Shown here piece by piece: positions 33,076-41,189 of a stretch of 42,940 nucleotides of DNA; positions within the stretch are counted from its first letter, which is position 1; every line of letters begins with the position of its first letter. Both the position numbers and the translations under genes were made by a program. The notes under the pieces were generated by a model, which saw nothing but the letters and a program-made list of their open reading frames with translations, was not told the origin of the DNA and made no database searches. The stretch comes from Lachnospiraceae bacterium. GTDB taxonomy: Bacteria; Bacillota; Clostridia; Lachnospirales; Lachnospiraceae. The stretch spans positions 1 to 42,940 of the forward strand of contig JAFQIE010000026.1 in the NCBI GenBank assembly GCA_017397645.1, written 5' to 3'.

Positions 33076-34557
33076 TTATGATACGCCACTTCTTTTATGA
33101 TAAATAGGTGCCAATGCATCGTGCACTGCCACATATTCCTCGAATATTTCTTCATAAGCGCGGTGATTTCCGGCATTGGGCTTGGTCACGGTATCCACCT
33201 TAACACAGGCATCCACTGCTGCTTTTGCATTCTCAAACACACCAACCGCAATTCCTGCCAACATGGCAGAACCCAAAGAGGAATCGCTGCTCACCGTCTT
33301 AATCAAATCAATTCCCAAACAGTCAGCAGTAATCTGACGCCACAACTCACCCTTCGCTCCTCCACCGATAATGGTGGCCGGTTTGGTAATGGAAATACCC
33401 ATCTCCTCCAAAGTCTTTTTGGAATGTAGCAGGGATAATGCCACACCTTCCAGTACCGCACGGGTAAAATGTCCTTTGGTGTGGGTCGCACGCATACCGA
33501 TAAAACTGCCACACAGAGAAACATCCCCGTAGGGTGTCAACTCTCCGTTCAGATATGGATGATACATCAACCCTTCACATCCGATAGGCACCGTCTCTGC
33601 CCCCTGATTTAATTCTTCAAAACTGCCGCCAAAGGTGTCCCGATACCAGCGATACGAGCTTGCCGCCGCCTTAGTAGCAGTGCCGGGATACCATAATCCA
33701 TCTACCACATGGGCATAATTCACCAAATGCTTGTTAGGATAGGGTTCCGGTGTAATTACGCAAATTCTGCCTGCCGTAGCCAGCTTCACCGTCACATCCC
33801 CGGGGGATACCGCACCGGAGGCAAACACCTCCATAACTGTATCCGTGGTGCCGCAAATAACAGGGGTCCCCTGTGCCAGACCGGTCGATGCCGCCGCTTC
33901 AGCCGTCACCGCACCAATCACGTCGGTGGGCTTTTTCAGAGGAGGCAACATAGATGCATCAATTCCTGCAATCCCCATCAGTTCTTCACTCCACCTGTTC
34001 GTGCGGCAATCAAACAACATGCTGCCCTGGGCTTCTATGTAATCCGTGCAATAGACTCCTGTGAGCCCATAACGGATATAATCCTTTTCGAAGAAAATAT
34101 AACGCATGCGGTGAAAGCTCTCCGGCTCGTGTTCACGCACCCAAAGAATCTGAGGCAGCGTCCATATGGTGCCGGGATTATGGAAACTTTGCTCGAAAAT
34201 CAAATCTCCATATCCTGTCTTCAATTGCTCCGCTTCCGCGATAGACCTGGAATCCGTCCAATGGATGGCAGGACGAAGCGGCTTATAATCTTCATCACAC
34301 ATCACCCAAGTATGAGTAGCAGAATCTATGGCTAACGCCAAAATGTCCTCCGCATGCACGGAGGACTTTTTTAATAAATTTTGCACATTCTCTGCCAGAG
34401 CCTGATTCCAGTCTGCAGGCTCCTGCTCACACCATCCAAGGTTGGGATAGTAGGTCGGATATTCTACTGTATTCTCTGCTACAATGTTGCCCATTGTGTC
34501 AATCAATGTAGCCTTTGAGGAGCCTCCACCGAAATCAATGCCCAATAAATATTTCAT
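33076..34557 (-). CDS. FGGY carbohydrate kinase (xylulokinase-like)
   Basis: A 493-residue sugar kinase of the FGGY family. The first phosphate motif is LLGIDFGGGSSKATLID (Gly where Thr is frequent), the catalytic Asp is probably in AIHWTDSRS near residue 101, and the C-terminal signature is TIIGGGAKGELWRQITADCLG near residues 395-415. Relatives phosphorylate xylulose, glycerol, ribulose, fuculose, erythritol and similar polyols or ketoses; the sequence alone does not tell which. It lies between the PfkB kinase and the fused ETF, with short gaps. Together with the FAD-linked dehydrogenase it recalls the glycerol kinase/GlpD order of kinase then flavin oxidation. Confidence 0.85.
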   Translation of the reverse strand: MKYLLGIDFGGGSSKATLIDTMGNIVAENTVEYPTYYPNLGWCEQEPADWNQALAENVQNLLKKSSVHAEDILALAIDSATHTWVMCDEDYKPLRPAIHWTDSRSIAEAEQLKTGYGDLIFEQSFHNPGTIWTLPQILWVREHEPESFHRMRYIFFEKDYIRYGLTGVYCTDYIEAQGSMLFDCRTNRWSEELMGIAGIDASMLPPLKKPTDVIGAVTAEAAASTGLAQGTPVICGTTDTVMEVFASGAVSPGDVTVKLATAGRICVITPEPYPNKHLVNYAHVVDGLWYPGTATKAAASSYRWYRDTFGGSFEELNQGAETVPIGCEGLMYHPYLNGELTPYGDVSLCGSFIGMRATHTKGHFTRAVLEGVALSLLHSKKTLEEMGISITKPATIIGGGAKGELWRQITADCLGIDLIKTVSSDSSLGSAMLAGIAVGVFENAKAAVDACVKVDTVTKPNAGNHRAYEEIFEEYVAVHDALAPIYHKRSGVS

Positions 34558-34611
34558 ATGTTGCCACCTTCTCTTTATCCGAATGATTATGCCGTGCTTG
34601 CACGGCCAATG

Positions 34612-35556
34612 TTACTTTATCGCAATCGTCGCATTATGCTCCTGCAGAAACGCTTCCAGACGATTCATATCGGGTGCCGACTCTCTGGCTCCGAAGCCGG
34701 TGCATTTTACCGCAGAGACCGCACTTGCAAAAGTGCAGCAATCCCGATAGGAATAGCCTTTCACCACGGCTGCTGCAAAAGCACCGTGGAATACATCACC
34801 GGCACCGTTGGAATCCACCGCGTCCACCTTGAATGCGTCGTAATGTTCCACGCTTTCGCCCTGATATAGGACACCACCGTTTTTGCCGTCCGTAATGACC
34901 ACAACTTCCGGTTGATAAGTTTCGTACAATTTGACTGCGGCAGCCGCTATATCCTTCTCATCGGTAACGCCTAACGCAAACTCCGCGGAAGGGATCAAAA
35001 TATCTGCCTTGGGAAGCAATCTCTCCACACCCTCATACCTGCCGCCGGCGTCATAAAGCACCTTCCCACCATAGGCATGGATGTATTCAGACGCATCAAT
35101 GGCCGCTTGCAATTCATTGCCATCTACCATCAATAGCTTGGCCTGACGAAGAATGGCAGCTCCGTCCTCATTCAGTGCATAAGGAGGCAGATTACCTCTG
35201 TCAAAGACACAGGTCCTGGTGCCCTCTGTACGATTCAGCCAAATACTGGAAGTAAAGGAACGATAATCTCCTTTGTATTTTACTATAGCTTGGGTATTTA
35301 CACCATACTTTTCGAAATCTTCTTTTAGAAAAACTCCTGAAGCATCCTCGCTCAAAACCCCCAAATAAGCAGCATTAACCCCTAATTTGGAAACAGCGAC
35401 AAGACCGGTCGCTACCGGTCCGCCGCCTGCCATTTTAGAATCTTCTGCGCGAAGTTTCGTGTCTTCTGTCGGAAAACTTGTCAAAGTATAAAGCATGTCC
35501 GCCACGCAGGCACCCACGCCTGCCACCTGTACGAATGCGTCTCTATTTATACTCAT
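34612..35556 (-). CDS. PfkB-family sugar kinase
   Basis: A 314-residue ribokinase-type kinase. The start at 35556 is preferred because AAAGGGAG lies just upstream; it overlaps the end of the aldolase gene by 14 bases, suggesting coupled translation. The first signature is MAGGGPVATGLVAVSKLG near residues 42-60, and the anion-hole/catalytic motif is DSNGAGDVFHGAFAAAV near 245. In inositol catabolism a PfkB kinase (IolC) acts just before a class II aldolase (IolJ), and here such a kinase is coupled to such an aldolase. Fructokinase- or tagatose-6-phosphate-kinase-like activity is also possible. Confidence 0.85.
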   Translation of the reverse strand: MSINRDAFVQVAGVGACVADMLYTLTSFPTEDTKLRAEDSKMAGGGPVATGLVAVSKLGVNAAYLGVLSEDASGVFLKEDFEKYGVNTQAIVKYKGDYRSFTSSIWLNRTEGTRTCVFDRGNLPPYALNEDGAAILRQAKLLMVDGNELQAAIDASEYIHAYGGKVLYDAGGRYEGVERLLPKADILIPSAEFALGVTDEKDIAAAAVKLYETYQPEVVVITDGKNGGVLYQGESVEHYDAFKVDAVDSNGAGDVFHGAFAAAVVKGYSYRDCCTFASAVSAVKCTGFGARESAPDMNRLEAFLQEHNATIAIK

Positions 35557-36397
35557 ATACTCCCTTTCCTGTTGCATCCAGAAGTGCAATTTTCTGAAGT
35601 GCAAATTCCTTCACTTTTGCGATTGGATACTTCATAAAGTTATCCAACGCAATACTCCTCTCGGGATTCTCTAATTCTTCACCAACCGCATCCAAGAAAG
35701 TATAGCAAATATCTGTGGCAAAGTTCATCTTGCGGATACCCGCCTTCACTGCCAACTTGATTTGGTCATCCGGAATACCGGAGCCACCATGGAGAACTAG
35801 AGGAGTGTGATTGGTGGCTCCGTAGATGTTGGCGATTCTTTCAATGTCCAGCTTGGGAGGCTTTTTGTACCTTCCGTGAGCATTGCCCACTAACACAGCC
35901 AAACATGCTACGCCCGTGCGTTTTACGAAGTCAGCGGCTTCTTCCACATTGGTGAACTCGTCCATGCCATCGTCGGTGACGCTTCCTACATGACCTAATT
36001 CTCCTTCAATGGAGATACCAAGATGTGCACAGGTGTCTGCCACACGCTTGGTCAATGCCACATTTTCTTCATAGGGGAGGATGGATCCGTCCAACATAAT
36101 ACCCGTTGCTCCCCAATATAAAGCTCTGGTCACTTCCAATTCGGAAGGGCCATGGTCTAAATGGAAACATACCGGAACACTGGCCTTCTTCGCTGCTGCG
36201 ATGATGGAAGGAGCCAAATAATATGCTACGCCTTCCTTTACCAGTCTGGGGTATACCTGCATAATGATGGGAGCTTTCGCTTCCTCTGCTGCTTCGATGA
36301 TACCCACAACCGTTTCCATGTTGTAAACATTAAATGCAGGAATGGCAAATCCGCCTTTTTGTGCCATGTCCAAAATCTCTTTCAAACCGACTAACAT
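35543..36397 (-). CDS. class II ketose-bisphosphate aldolase (FbaA/GatY/IolJ type)
   Basis: A 284-residue zinc aldolase. Zinc and catalytic motifs are FHLDHG at residues 78-83, GELGHVGSVTDDG near 135, GNAHGRYK near 180 and LHGGSGIPDD near 210, with the phosphate loop KMNFATDIC near 230. The family splits fructose-, tagatose- or 2-deoxy-5-keto-gluconate-phosphates into two three-carbon units. It has a strong ribosome site (GGAGG) and overlaps the PfkB kinase downstream. The kinase-aldolase coupling means that the cluster ends in C3 products, whatever the starting compound. Confidence 0.9.
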   Translation of the reverse strand: MLVGLKEILDMAQKGGFAIPAFNVYNMETVVGIIEAAEEAKAPIIMQVYPRLVKEGVAYYLAPSIIAAAKKASVPVCFHLDHGPSELEVTRALYWGATGIMLDGSILPYEENVALTKRVADTCAHLGISIEGELGHVGSVTDDGMDEFTNVEEAADFVKRTGVACLAVLVGNAHGRYKKPPKLDIERIANIYGATNHTPLVLHGGSGIPDDQIKLAVKAGIRKMNFATDICYTFLDAVGEELENPERSIALDNFMKYPIAKVKEFALQKIALLDATGKGVYEYK

Positions 36398-36412
36398 AGC
36401 GTCCGCCTCCTA

Positions 36413-37495
36413 TTATCCTAAAATCAATTCTTCCAAAGAGAGAATCTTCACATCACTTTGATCAACTGCCTTCAGTGCTGCATACTCAGATACACTTGCT
36501 GTTACTATGGTATCTGCGCCAACGCCCTTAGCATTTTTGATACGGTTTGCTGCCACTTTGTCGATAACATCGGGCATCCATTCCTTCATCAAAAGATTAC
36601 CTGCCCACATGGTAGCTGCACCATTTACCAGCATCTCCTTGCATACAGCGTATGCGTTCACCACTTCTCTTACAGGAGCGGTCTCCTCTAAATCTCTGGA
36701 AAGTTGGAATGAATCCTGAACCACCATTTCCTTATCGGAAGCGGATGCCTTCAGTGCGCCACTCTTCAAAAGTTCAGCCACATACGCGGTAAAGGTTACC
36801 ACGTCTGCTGTCAGTTCTACGCCCCACTCCTTGTATTCACGCTTGAATACCTTAGCATCCTGAGGATCATATACCACTACGGTCTTGAAAGTATTCAAAG
36901 CCTTTGCACATGCTTCCATTTGCTCCTTGGTCTCGTTAGCCGCACTGATTAAGTACTCCAACTGCTGACCGCTGGCGGGTTCTTTGTCAAGAACCGTGAA
37001 GGAAACGCCTGCTTTTTCCAATACCTTGATGGCATTCACTGCTGCCTGAGGCACTTTGTAAGTAGCGTCCACACCAAGGAACAGAAGCACATCACTCTTT
37101 GCTTCGTGCGCTGCTGCAGCCTTTGTGAGGGCTGCGTCCACCTCAGTGATACCGTATGCGTTACCGGTCTCCAAACAATTGTCTACCAGCTTGTTAATGT
37201 ATTCAGGAAGTACGCCCTCCATCGCTGCGTCAAGTCTTGCTTCCTTGGTGAACATCACAGGATCCCATCCGGTGATACAATCCTTCACACAACCGCCACA
37301 GCAGGCGCATTCGTAAATATTGTCAATGACTTCTGCAAGTTCGATGGCACCACGGTTTACCAAAGAAAGTCCCAATGCTCTCGCTCTTGCTGTATTTCTC
37401 TCAAGTCCGGTTGCGTTTCCAATGGGACAAATGTGATGGCACATCCAACAGAAACGACAGGACTCTACATGTTGTTTACTCTTTTCTGACATCAT
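36413..37495 (-). CDS. Fe-S protein with two 4Fe-4S motifs and cysteine-less CCG-like domains
   Basis: A 360-residue soluble protein related to GlcF/LutA/HdrD-type heterodisulfide-reductase-like subunits. The N-terminus has two cluster motifs: Cys13, 16, 19 and 23 in CRFCWMCHHICP, and Cys63, 65, 66, 69 and 73 in CACCGGCVKDC. The C-terminal two thirds should hold two CCG domains. In their place are YDPQDAKVFKREYKEWGVEL and QDSFQLSRDLEETAPVREV, which align with the usual CPxCxxxFxxEYP and HDPCxLGRxxxxYxxPRE patterns but lack the cysteines. So the protein probably carries two cubane clusters but not the special CCG-bound one. It lies next to the FAD-linked dehydrogenase and presumably forms a complex with it. 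Confidence 0.82.
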   Translation of the reverse strand: MMSEKSKQHVESCRFCWMCHHICPIGNATGLERNTARARALGLSLVNRGAIELAEVIDNIYECACCGGCVKDCITGWDPVMFTKEARLDAAMEGVLPEYINKLVDNCLETGNAYGITEVDAALTKAAAAHEAKSDVLLFLGVDATYKVPQAAVNAIKVLEKAGVSFTVLDKEPASGQQLEYLISAANETKEQMEACAKALNTFKTVVVYDPQDAKVFKREYKEWGVELTADVVTFTAYVAELLKSGALKASASDKEMVVQDSFQLSRDLEETAPVREVVNAYAVCKEMLVNGAATMWAGNLLMKEWMPDVIDKVAANRIKNAKGVGADTIVTASVSEYAALKAVDQSDVKILSLEELILG

Positions 37496-37514
37496 AAGAT
37501 TACCCTCCTTGGAA

Positions 37515-38945
37515 TTACAGACCCAACTTGAACGGGTTCATAATACCGTTCGGGTCAAGCTGTTTCTTCAAGCCTTCAAACACCTGCATTGCGGGACCAT
37601 ACTGTTCCTTCATCAAACGGCCCAGTTTGATACCGACACCGTGGTGGTCATTTACCACGCCGCCATGTGCCAACGCCGCACGCACACCTGTGGTCCAAAT
37701 TTCCTGATGCATACGAAGTGCCTCTACAGGATCCTGAGGTACATCTTTGCCATCTACGATAAAGCGGTCGTATACCATTGCACCCCACTCATACCAGTGT
37801 GAGAAGTGAGCGATGAACTTTGCCTGAGGATGATTGGTCTCGATAGCTTCTTTCATAGCCCAGTATATCTCTTCAATCTTGCCGTAAGGAGCGATGGTAT
37901 CCATGGTACCGAACATCTGAGGAATATCCATCATGTGTCCGGGATAGAAGAAGGTAATCTTCTCATTCCACCACTTCTCACCGTATTCGCTGCCAAGGTC
38001 CTCTGCACCATACTTAGCAAAGGTTTCCAACAAAATCTTCTCTTCTACATCTACCATCTCCTTGCAACCTTCGATGGCAATGTTCATAAATGCACCGGGC
38101 TTCTCCACACCTACGATTTTCTTAATCAAAGATGCTGTCTCCGCAGGGTCGTACAGACGCATAACGGAGGGTTTGAACTTCTGCAAAAGTTCTCTGGAAG
38201 CCTTGAATGCTCCGGTCATATCCTGGAACAAAAATCCACGGAATCTTCTTTCTTCAGGCTGGTCGAAGATACGGATTTGCGCCTTGGTGATAACACCAAG
38301 AGTACCTTCGGAACCGATGAAAATCTGGTTCAGGTCAGGGCCTGCCGCATGCTTGGGAGCAGGAGAAGTATAGATAATATCACCATTGGGAAGTACCACT
38401 TCCATCTGCAGTACCATGTCGTCAATCTTACCGTACTTGGTGGAAACTACACCGATACCACGGTGTGCCAGGAATCCGCCAACGGTGGAACAGGTCAGGG
38501 AAGAAGGATAGTGCATGGTTGCCTTACCCACTTCATTTGCCGCCCATTCAATATGTTTGTAAATAGCTCCGGTACCACACTCTATGTACATACCTTCGGT
38601 GTTTACTTCATAAATCTGATTCATTCTCTTGGTATCTAATACGATACCGCCGCAAACGGGAATCGCACCTCCCTGGGTACCGCCGCCTGCACCCCATGTG
38701 GTCACGGGGATTTTATAGTAGTTCGCAATCTTTAACACCTTGGATGTTTCCTGTGCGTCCTTAGGTGCAACCACGAAATCTGCCTCAGGCATTCTGCGTC
38801 CGCGGTCAGCCCACATACGGGACAGCCAGTAGTAGTCTACGCTGTGGGTCACTTTGTCAATCTGTTTGACAGAACAGTTTTCTTTTCCTACCGCGTCTTC
38901 CAACTCGGTGAGAATCATAGAAAATAAAAATTCATTCATCTGCAT
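37515..38945 (-). CDS. FAD-linked dehydrogenase of the GlcD/alkyl-DHAP-synthase type
   Basis: A 476-residue flavoenzyme of the VAO/PCMH class. The FAD-binding N-terminal half has VTTWGAGGGTQGGAIP near residue 93, then YPSSLTCSTVGGFLAHRGIG and IFIGSEGTLGVITKAQIRIF. The C-terminal cap has VVNDHHGVGIKLGRLMKEQYG, like the His-His motif of alkyl-dihydroxyacetone-phosphate synthases and D-lactate dehydrogenases. Relatives oxidise hydroxy acids or phosphorylated polyols and pass electrons to ETF or Fe-S partners. Here an Fe-S protein follows after 19 bases and a fused ETF lies further down the operon. AGGAG precedes the ATG by 6 bases. The substrate is not known; a phosphorylated sugar, cyclitol or sugar acid fits. 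Confidence 0.85.
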   Translation of the reverse strand: MQMNEFLFSMILTELEDAVGKENCSVKQIDKVTHSVDYYWLSRMWADRGRRMPEADFVVAPKDAQETSKVLKIANYYKIPVTTWGAGGGTQGGAIPVCGGIVLDTKRMNQIYEVNTEGMYIECGTGAIYKHIEWAANEVGKATMHYPSSLTCSTVGGFLAHRGIGVVSTKYGKIDDMVLQMEVVLPNGDIIYTSPAPKHAAGPDLNQIFIGSEGTLGVITKAQIRIFDQPEERRFRGFLFQDMTGAFKASRELLQKFKPSVMRLYDPAETASLIKKIVGVEKPGAFMNIAIEGCKEMVDVEEKILLETFAKYGAEDLGSEYGEKWWNEKITFFYPGHMMDIPQMFGTMDTIAPYGKIEEIYWAMKEAIETNHPQAKFIAHFSHWYEWGAMVYDRFIVDGKDVPQDPVEALRMHQEIWTTGVRAALAHGGVVNDHHGVGIKLGRLMKEQYGPAMQVFEGLKKQLDPNGIMNPFKLGL

Positions 38946-38965
38946 CTTTGTCTCCTTGTTTACTC

Positions 38966-40135
38966 TTAGGCAGTCTCAACGATTCTGCCATTTTTGATTA
39001 CATTAGAAATATTGCAGTCTTCGTCGAACAGTACAATATCTGCCCGATATCCTTTTTGGATCTTGCCAATGTCTGTTGCGCCTAATATCTTCGCAGGCGT
39101 CTCTGTCATCATCTTAATGGCGTCCACAAGTTCTAAGTGATAGTGGGTCTTAGACTTCTTCAATACCCTTGCCATTGTAGCAACACTTCCCGCAAAGGAG
39201 GAACGGTCGGGCAGCTTAGCTACACCATCCTCCACAATCACTCTGTTCTCCGGCAGTTTGGCTCCGAGATAACTTTCGGTCACATCCAAGCCCGCCGGGC
39301 GGATGGCATCCGTCACCAGCGCCACATTGTCCGTACCTTTGATTTTCATCGCCAATTTCAGGCCATGTTCTGTAGCATGGTTACCATCAGCAATCAACTC
39401 CACCGTCACAGCATCGTCCAGATATGCCGCTTCAATGACACCGGCAGTTACCACCTGGTTGATTTTGCGCACACTGGGTGTGGCACTGTATAAATGGGTG
39501 ATATGGGAAAATCCCCAACGGAATCCTTCCAATGCCTGTGCCGCAGTGGCATCACTGTGTCCCAATGCCAAACCAACACCGTGCTCTTTTAAGGTCTGTG
39601 CAAACTCCTGCATGTTGTCCAGTTCGCACGCCGCTGTCATACGGCAGATAATCCCCTTACCCACTTCCAAAAGTTGCTTTGTCTCTTCCGTGGTAGGAGC
39701 ATGAAGCAGTTTCTCGTTATGGGCGCCCTTTTGATTGACAGATAAATAAGGTCCTTCCAAATGCAATCCATAGATACTGGGGCATTTGTCTATAGCCTTT
39801 TTACAGACCTCAATCATTTCATAAATATCTTCCATAGGAGCGGTCACCGCCGTGGGTACAATGGTGGTGGTTCCATTCTTCAAATGAATATTTGCGACCT
39901 CACAGAACGCCTCCTCCGTGCAATCCATGATGTCATATCCTGCACCACCATGCACATGGATGTCTATAAACCCGGGAGAAACATAGTTCCCCTTGGCATC
40001 CAGCACTTCACAATCTACAGGAATTTCTCCGGCAAAATTATCATCCAAGATTTTCGTATCGTGTATCAGAATGTCTCCTTTTCTGATTTCACCGTTTGCA
40101 ATCACTTTGCCGTTTTGAATCAACAAATAACTCAT
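38966..40135 (-). CDS. nagA: N-acetylglucosamine-6-phosphate deacetylase
   Basis: A 389-residue amidohydrolase that removes acetate from GlcNAc-6-phosphate. Motifs are GFIDIHVHGGAGYDIMD near residue 56, HLEGPYLSVNQKGAH near 125 with a metal-binding Glu, GHSDATAAQALEG near 190, HLYSATPSVR near 210 (usually HLFNAM), and the catalytic Asp in ALVTDAIRPAG near 270. It lies directly downstream of a NagB-like gene. The shift from HLFNAM to HLYSAT in the substrate loop leaves room for an unusual N-acyl amino sugar. The ribosome site is weak. Confidence 0.88.
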   Translation of the reverse strand: MSYLLIQNGKVIANGEIRKGDILIHDTKILDDNFAGEIPVDCEVLDAKGNYVSPGFIDIHVHGGAGYDIMDCTEEAFCEVANIHLKNGTTTIVPTAVTAPMEDIYEMIEVCKKAIDKCPSIYGLHLEGPYLSVNQKGAHNEKLLHAPTTEETKQLLEVGKGIICRMTAACELDNMQEFAQTLKEHGVGLALGHSDATAAQALEGFRWGFSHITHLYSATPSVRKINQVVTAGVIEAAYLDDAVTVELIADGNHATEHGLKLAMKIKGTDNVALVTDAIRPAGLDVTESYLGAKLPENRVIVEDGVAKLPDRSSFAGSVATMARVLKKSKTHYHLELVDAIKMMTETPAKILGATDIGKIQKGYRADIVLFDEDCNISNVIKNGRIVETA

Positions 40136-40156
40136 GTCTAATTCTTCGTGATTTAA

Positions 40157-41005
40157 TTATTTGTTGTAAATTCTGATTTCAGGAATTGGAGACTGTAATG
40201 CTACATCTGCTGCATACAATTTAGCATCCTTGTGCATCTGGAACAAAGAGCAGGGAACCTTTGCGGTTACGTCGCCGTGAAGTACCTTTCTCAAAGCGCC
40301 TGCGTTCCAGTCGCGGGGCATACACATTCTTACCTTCTTCGCCATGAACATTTCCTTCATACCAACGGTGATACAAAGTTTGGGAATACCATTCAAATCT
40401 CCGGCACAGTTCATGAAGCAGTTGATGGTTCTGGTCTCTCTGGAAACAGGGAGTACTCTGGTAGCACGATTCAAGAACTCTTCATTGGTGCATTCCTCTC
40501 CATCCTCAGGGGGCTCGTTGAATGCATAATGTCCGTTAATACCGATACCGCCGAATACCATATCAAGCTTGCCGAATTTCTCAATGAGTTCCATGGGCTT
40601 ATTGGGATTCTTAGGATCGGGAAAATATCTGTTCTCAGGAAGAACATTTAATTCCTCGTCAATCTGGCTGTAGAAGATTCTGTCCATACCACCTCTGAAG
40701 GACAAAGGATCGTTTTTGTCAATGTACTCGCCGTCATCTGTCAAATACTCATCCATGTTGATGAATGTACAGTTCTTTAGGCTGACACGATATTTGTTAA
40801 TCAAATATACCAATCTGCTGTAAGGTCCGATAGGTCCATAAGGAACTACCATAAGAGTGGGCTCACCCTTTTTGTTGTTTTCTTCGATGGTCTCTAATAC
40901 TTCGATTGCCACCTTCCAGTACATATCCACTTCTGTGTCACATACGTCTAATTTGATGTTGCTTCCTTTACCAAGGTCTTCTTTTTTGATTCTATTGATG
41001 TCCAT
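40157..41005 (-). CDS. NagB-like glucosamine-6-phosphate deaminase/isomerase, divergent
   Basis: A 282-residue protein of the NagB/6-phosphogluconolactonase superfamily. Conserved are NMDEYLTDDGEYIDK near residue 83 (Asp85, the catalytic base position) and GGIGINGHYAFNEPPE near 153-167 with His159 and Glu164. In E. coli NagB the second motif reads DGH with catalytic Asp141; here the residue is Asn157. The first loop, VVPYGPIGPYSRLVY, also lacks the usual GGTP-type phosphate motif. It is the first gene of the cluster, with GAGGAGG 8 bases before the ATG, and faces an AraC regulator. Deamination of an amino-sugar phosphate is likely, but standard GlcN6P activity should not be assumed. Confidence 0.8.
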   Translation of the reverse strand: MDINRIKKEDLGKGSNIKLDVCDTEVDMYWKVAIEVLETIEENNKKGEPTLMVVPYGPIGPYSRLVYLINKYRVSLKNCTFINMDEYLTDDGEYIDKNDPLSFRGGMDRIFYSQIDEELNVLPENRYFPDPKNPNKPMELIEKFGKLDMVFGGIGINGHYAFNEPPEDGEECTNEEFLNRATRVLPVSRETRTINCFMNCAGDLNGIPKLCITVGMKEMFMAKKVRMCMPRDWNAGALRKVLHGDVTAKVPCSLFQMHKDAKLYAADVALQSPIPEIRIYNK

Positions 41006-41035
41006 AGAACGTACCTCCTCTGATTTTATACTGGA

Positions 41036-41102
41036 ATTATACCCCTTTCTTCCGCTTTGGGATATACACTAGTCTGCTGTTTTTTAGCATTTTTCTGCTA
41101 TT
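41036..41102 (-). promoter_or_regulatory. activator-type promoter region of the catabolic cluster
   Basis: A perfect TATAAT on the minus strand (41041-41036) lacks a good -35. Upstream of it lie two direct copies of ctgct(g/a)tt at 41074-41081 and 41095-41102, exactly 21 bases apart. Such spacing on one face of the helix is typical for the two half-sites of an AraC-type activator, and an AraC gene is divergently encoded here. Confidence 0.5.
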
Positions 41103-41129
41103 GACAACATTTTTTGCCCATTATAAAAT
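41101..41129 (+). promoter_or_regulatory. sigma-A promoter of the divergent AraC gene
   Basis: TTGACA (41101-41106), 17 bases, TAAAAT (41124-41129). The -35 touches the second ctgctatt half-site, so binding there may also repress the regulator gene itself. Confidence 0.6.
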
Positions 41130-41189
41130 AGGTTTAACAGGCAAATATCACCGACGAAGTATGCCTGATTTTAAAATAGGAGTTAGACT

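Noticed and set aside
31543-38945. Bifurcating lactate dehydrogenase (Lct-type) operon
   Set aside because: FAD dehydrogenase and ETF are present, but no lactate permease or racemase is seen, the ETF is fused, and kinase, aldolase and isomerase genes lie between. A sugar-derived substrate fits better.
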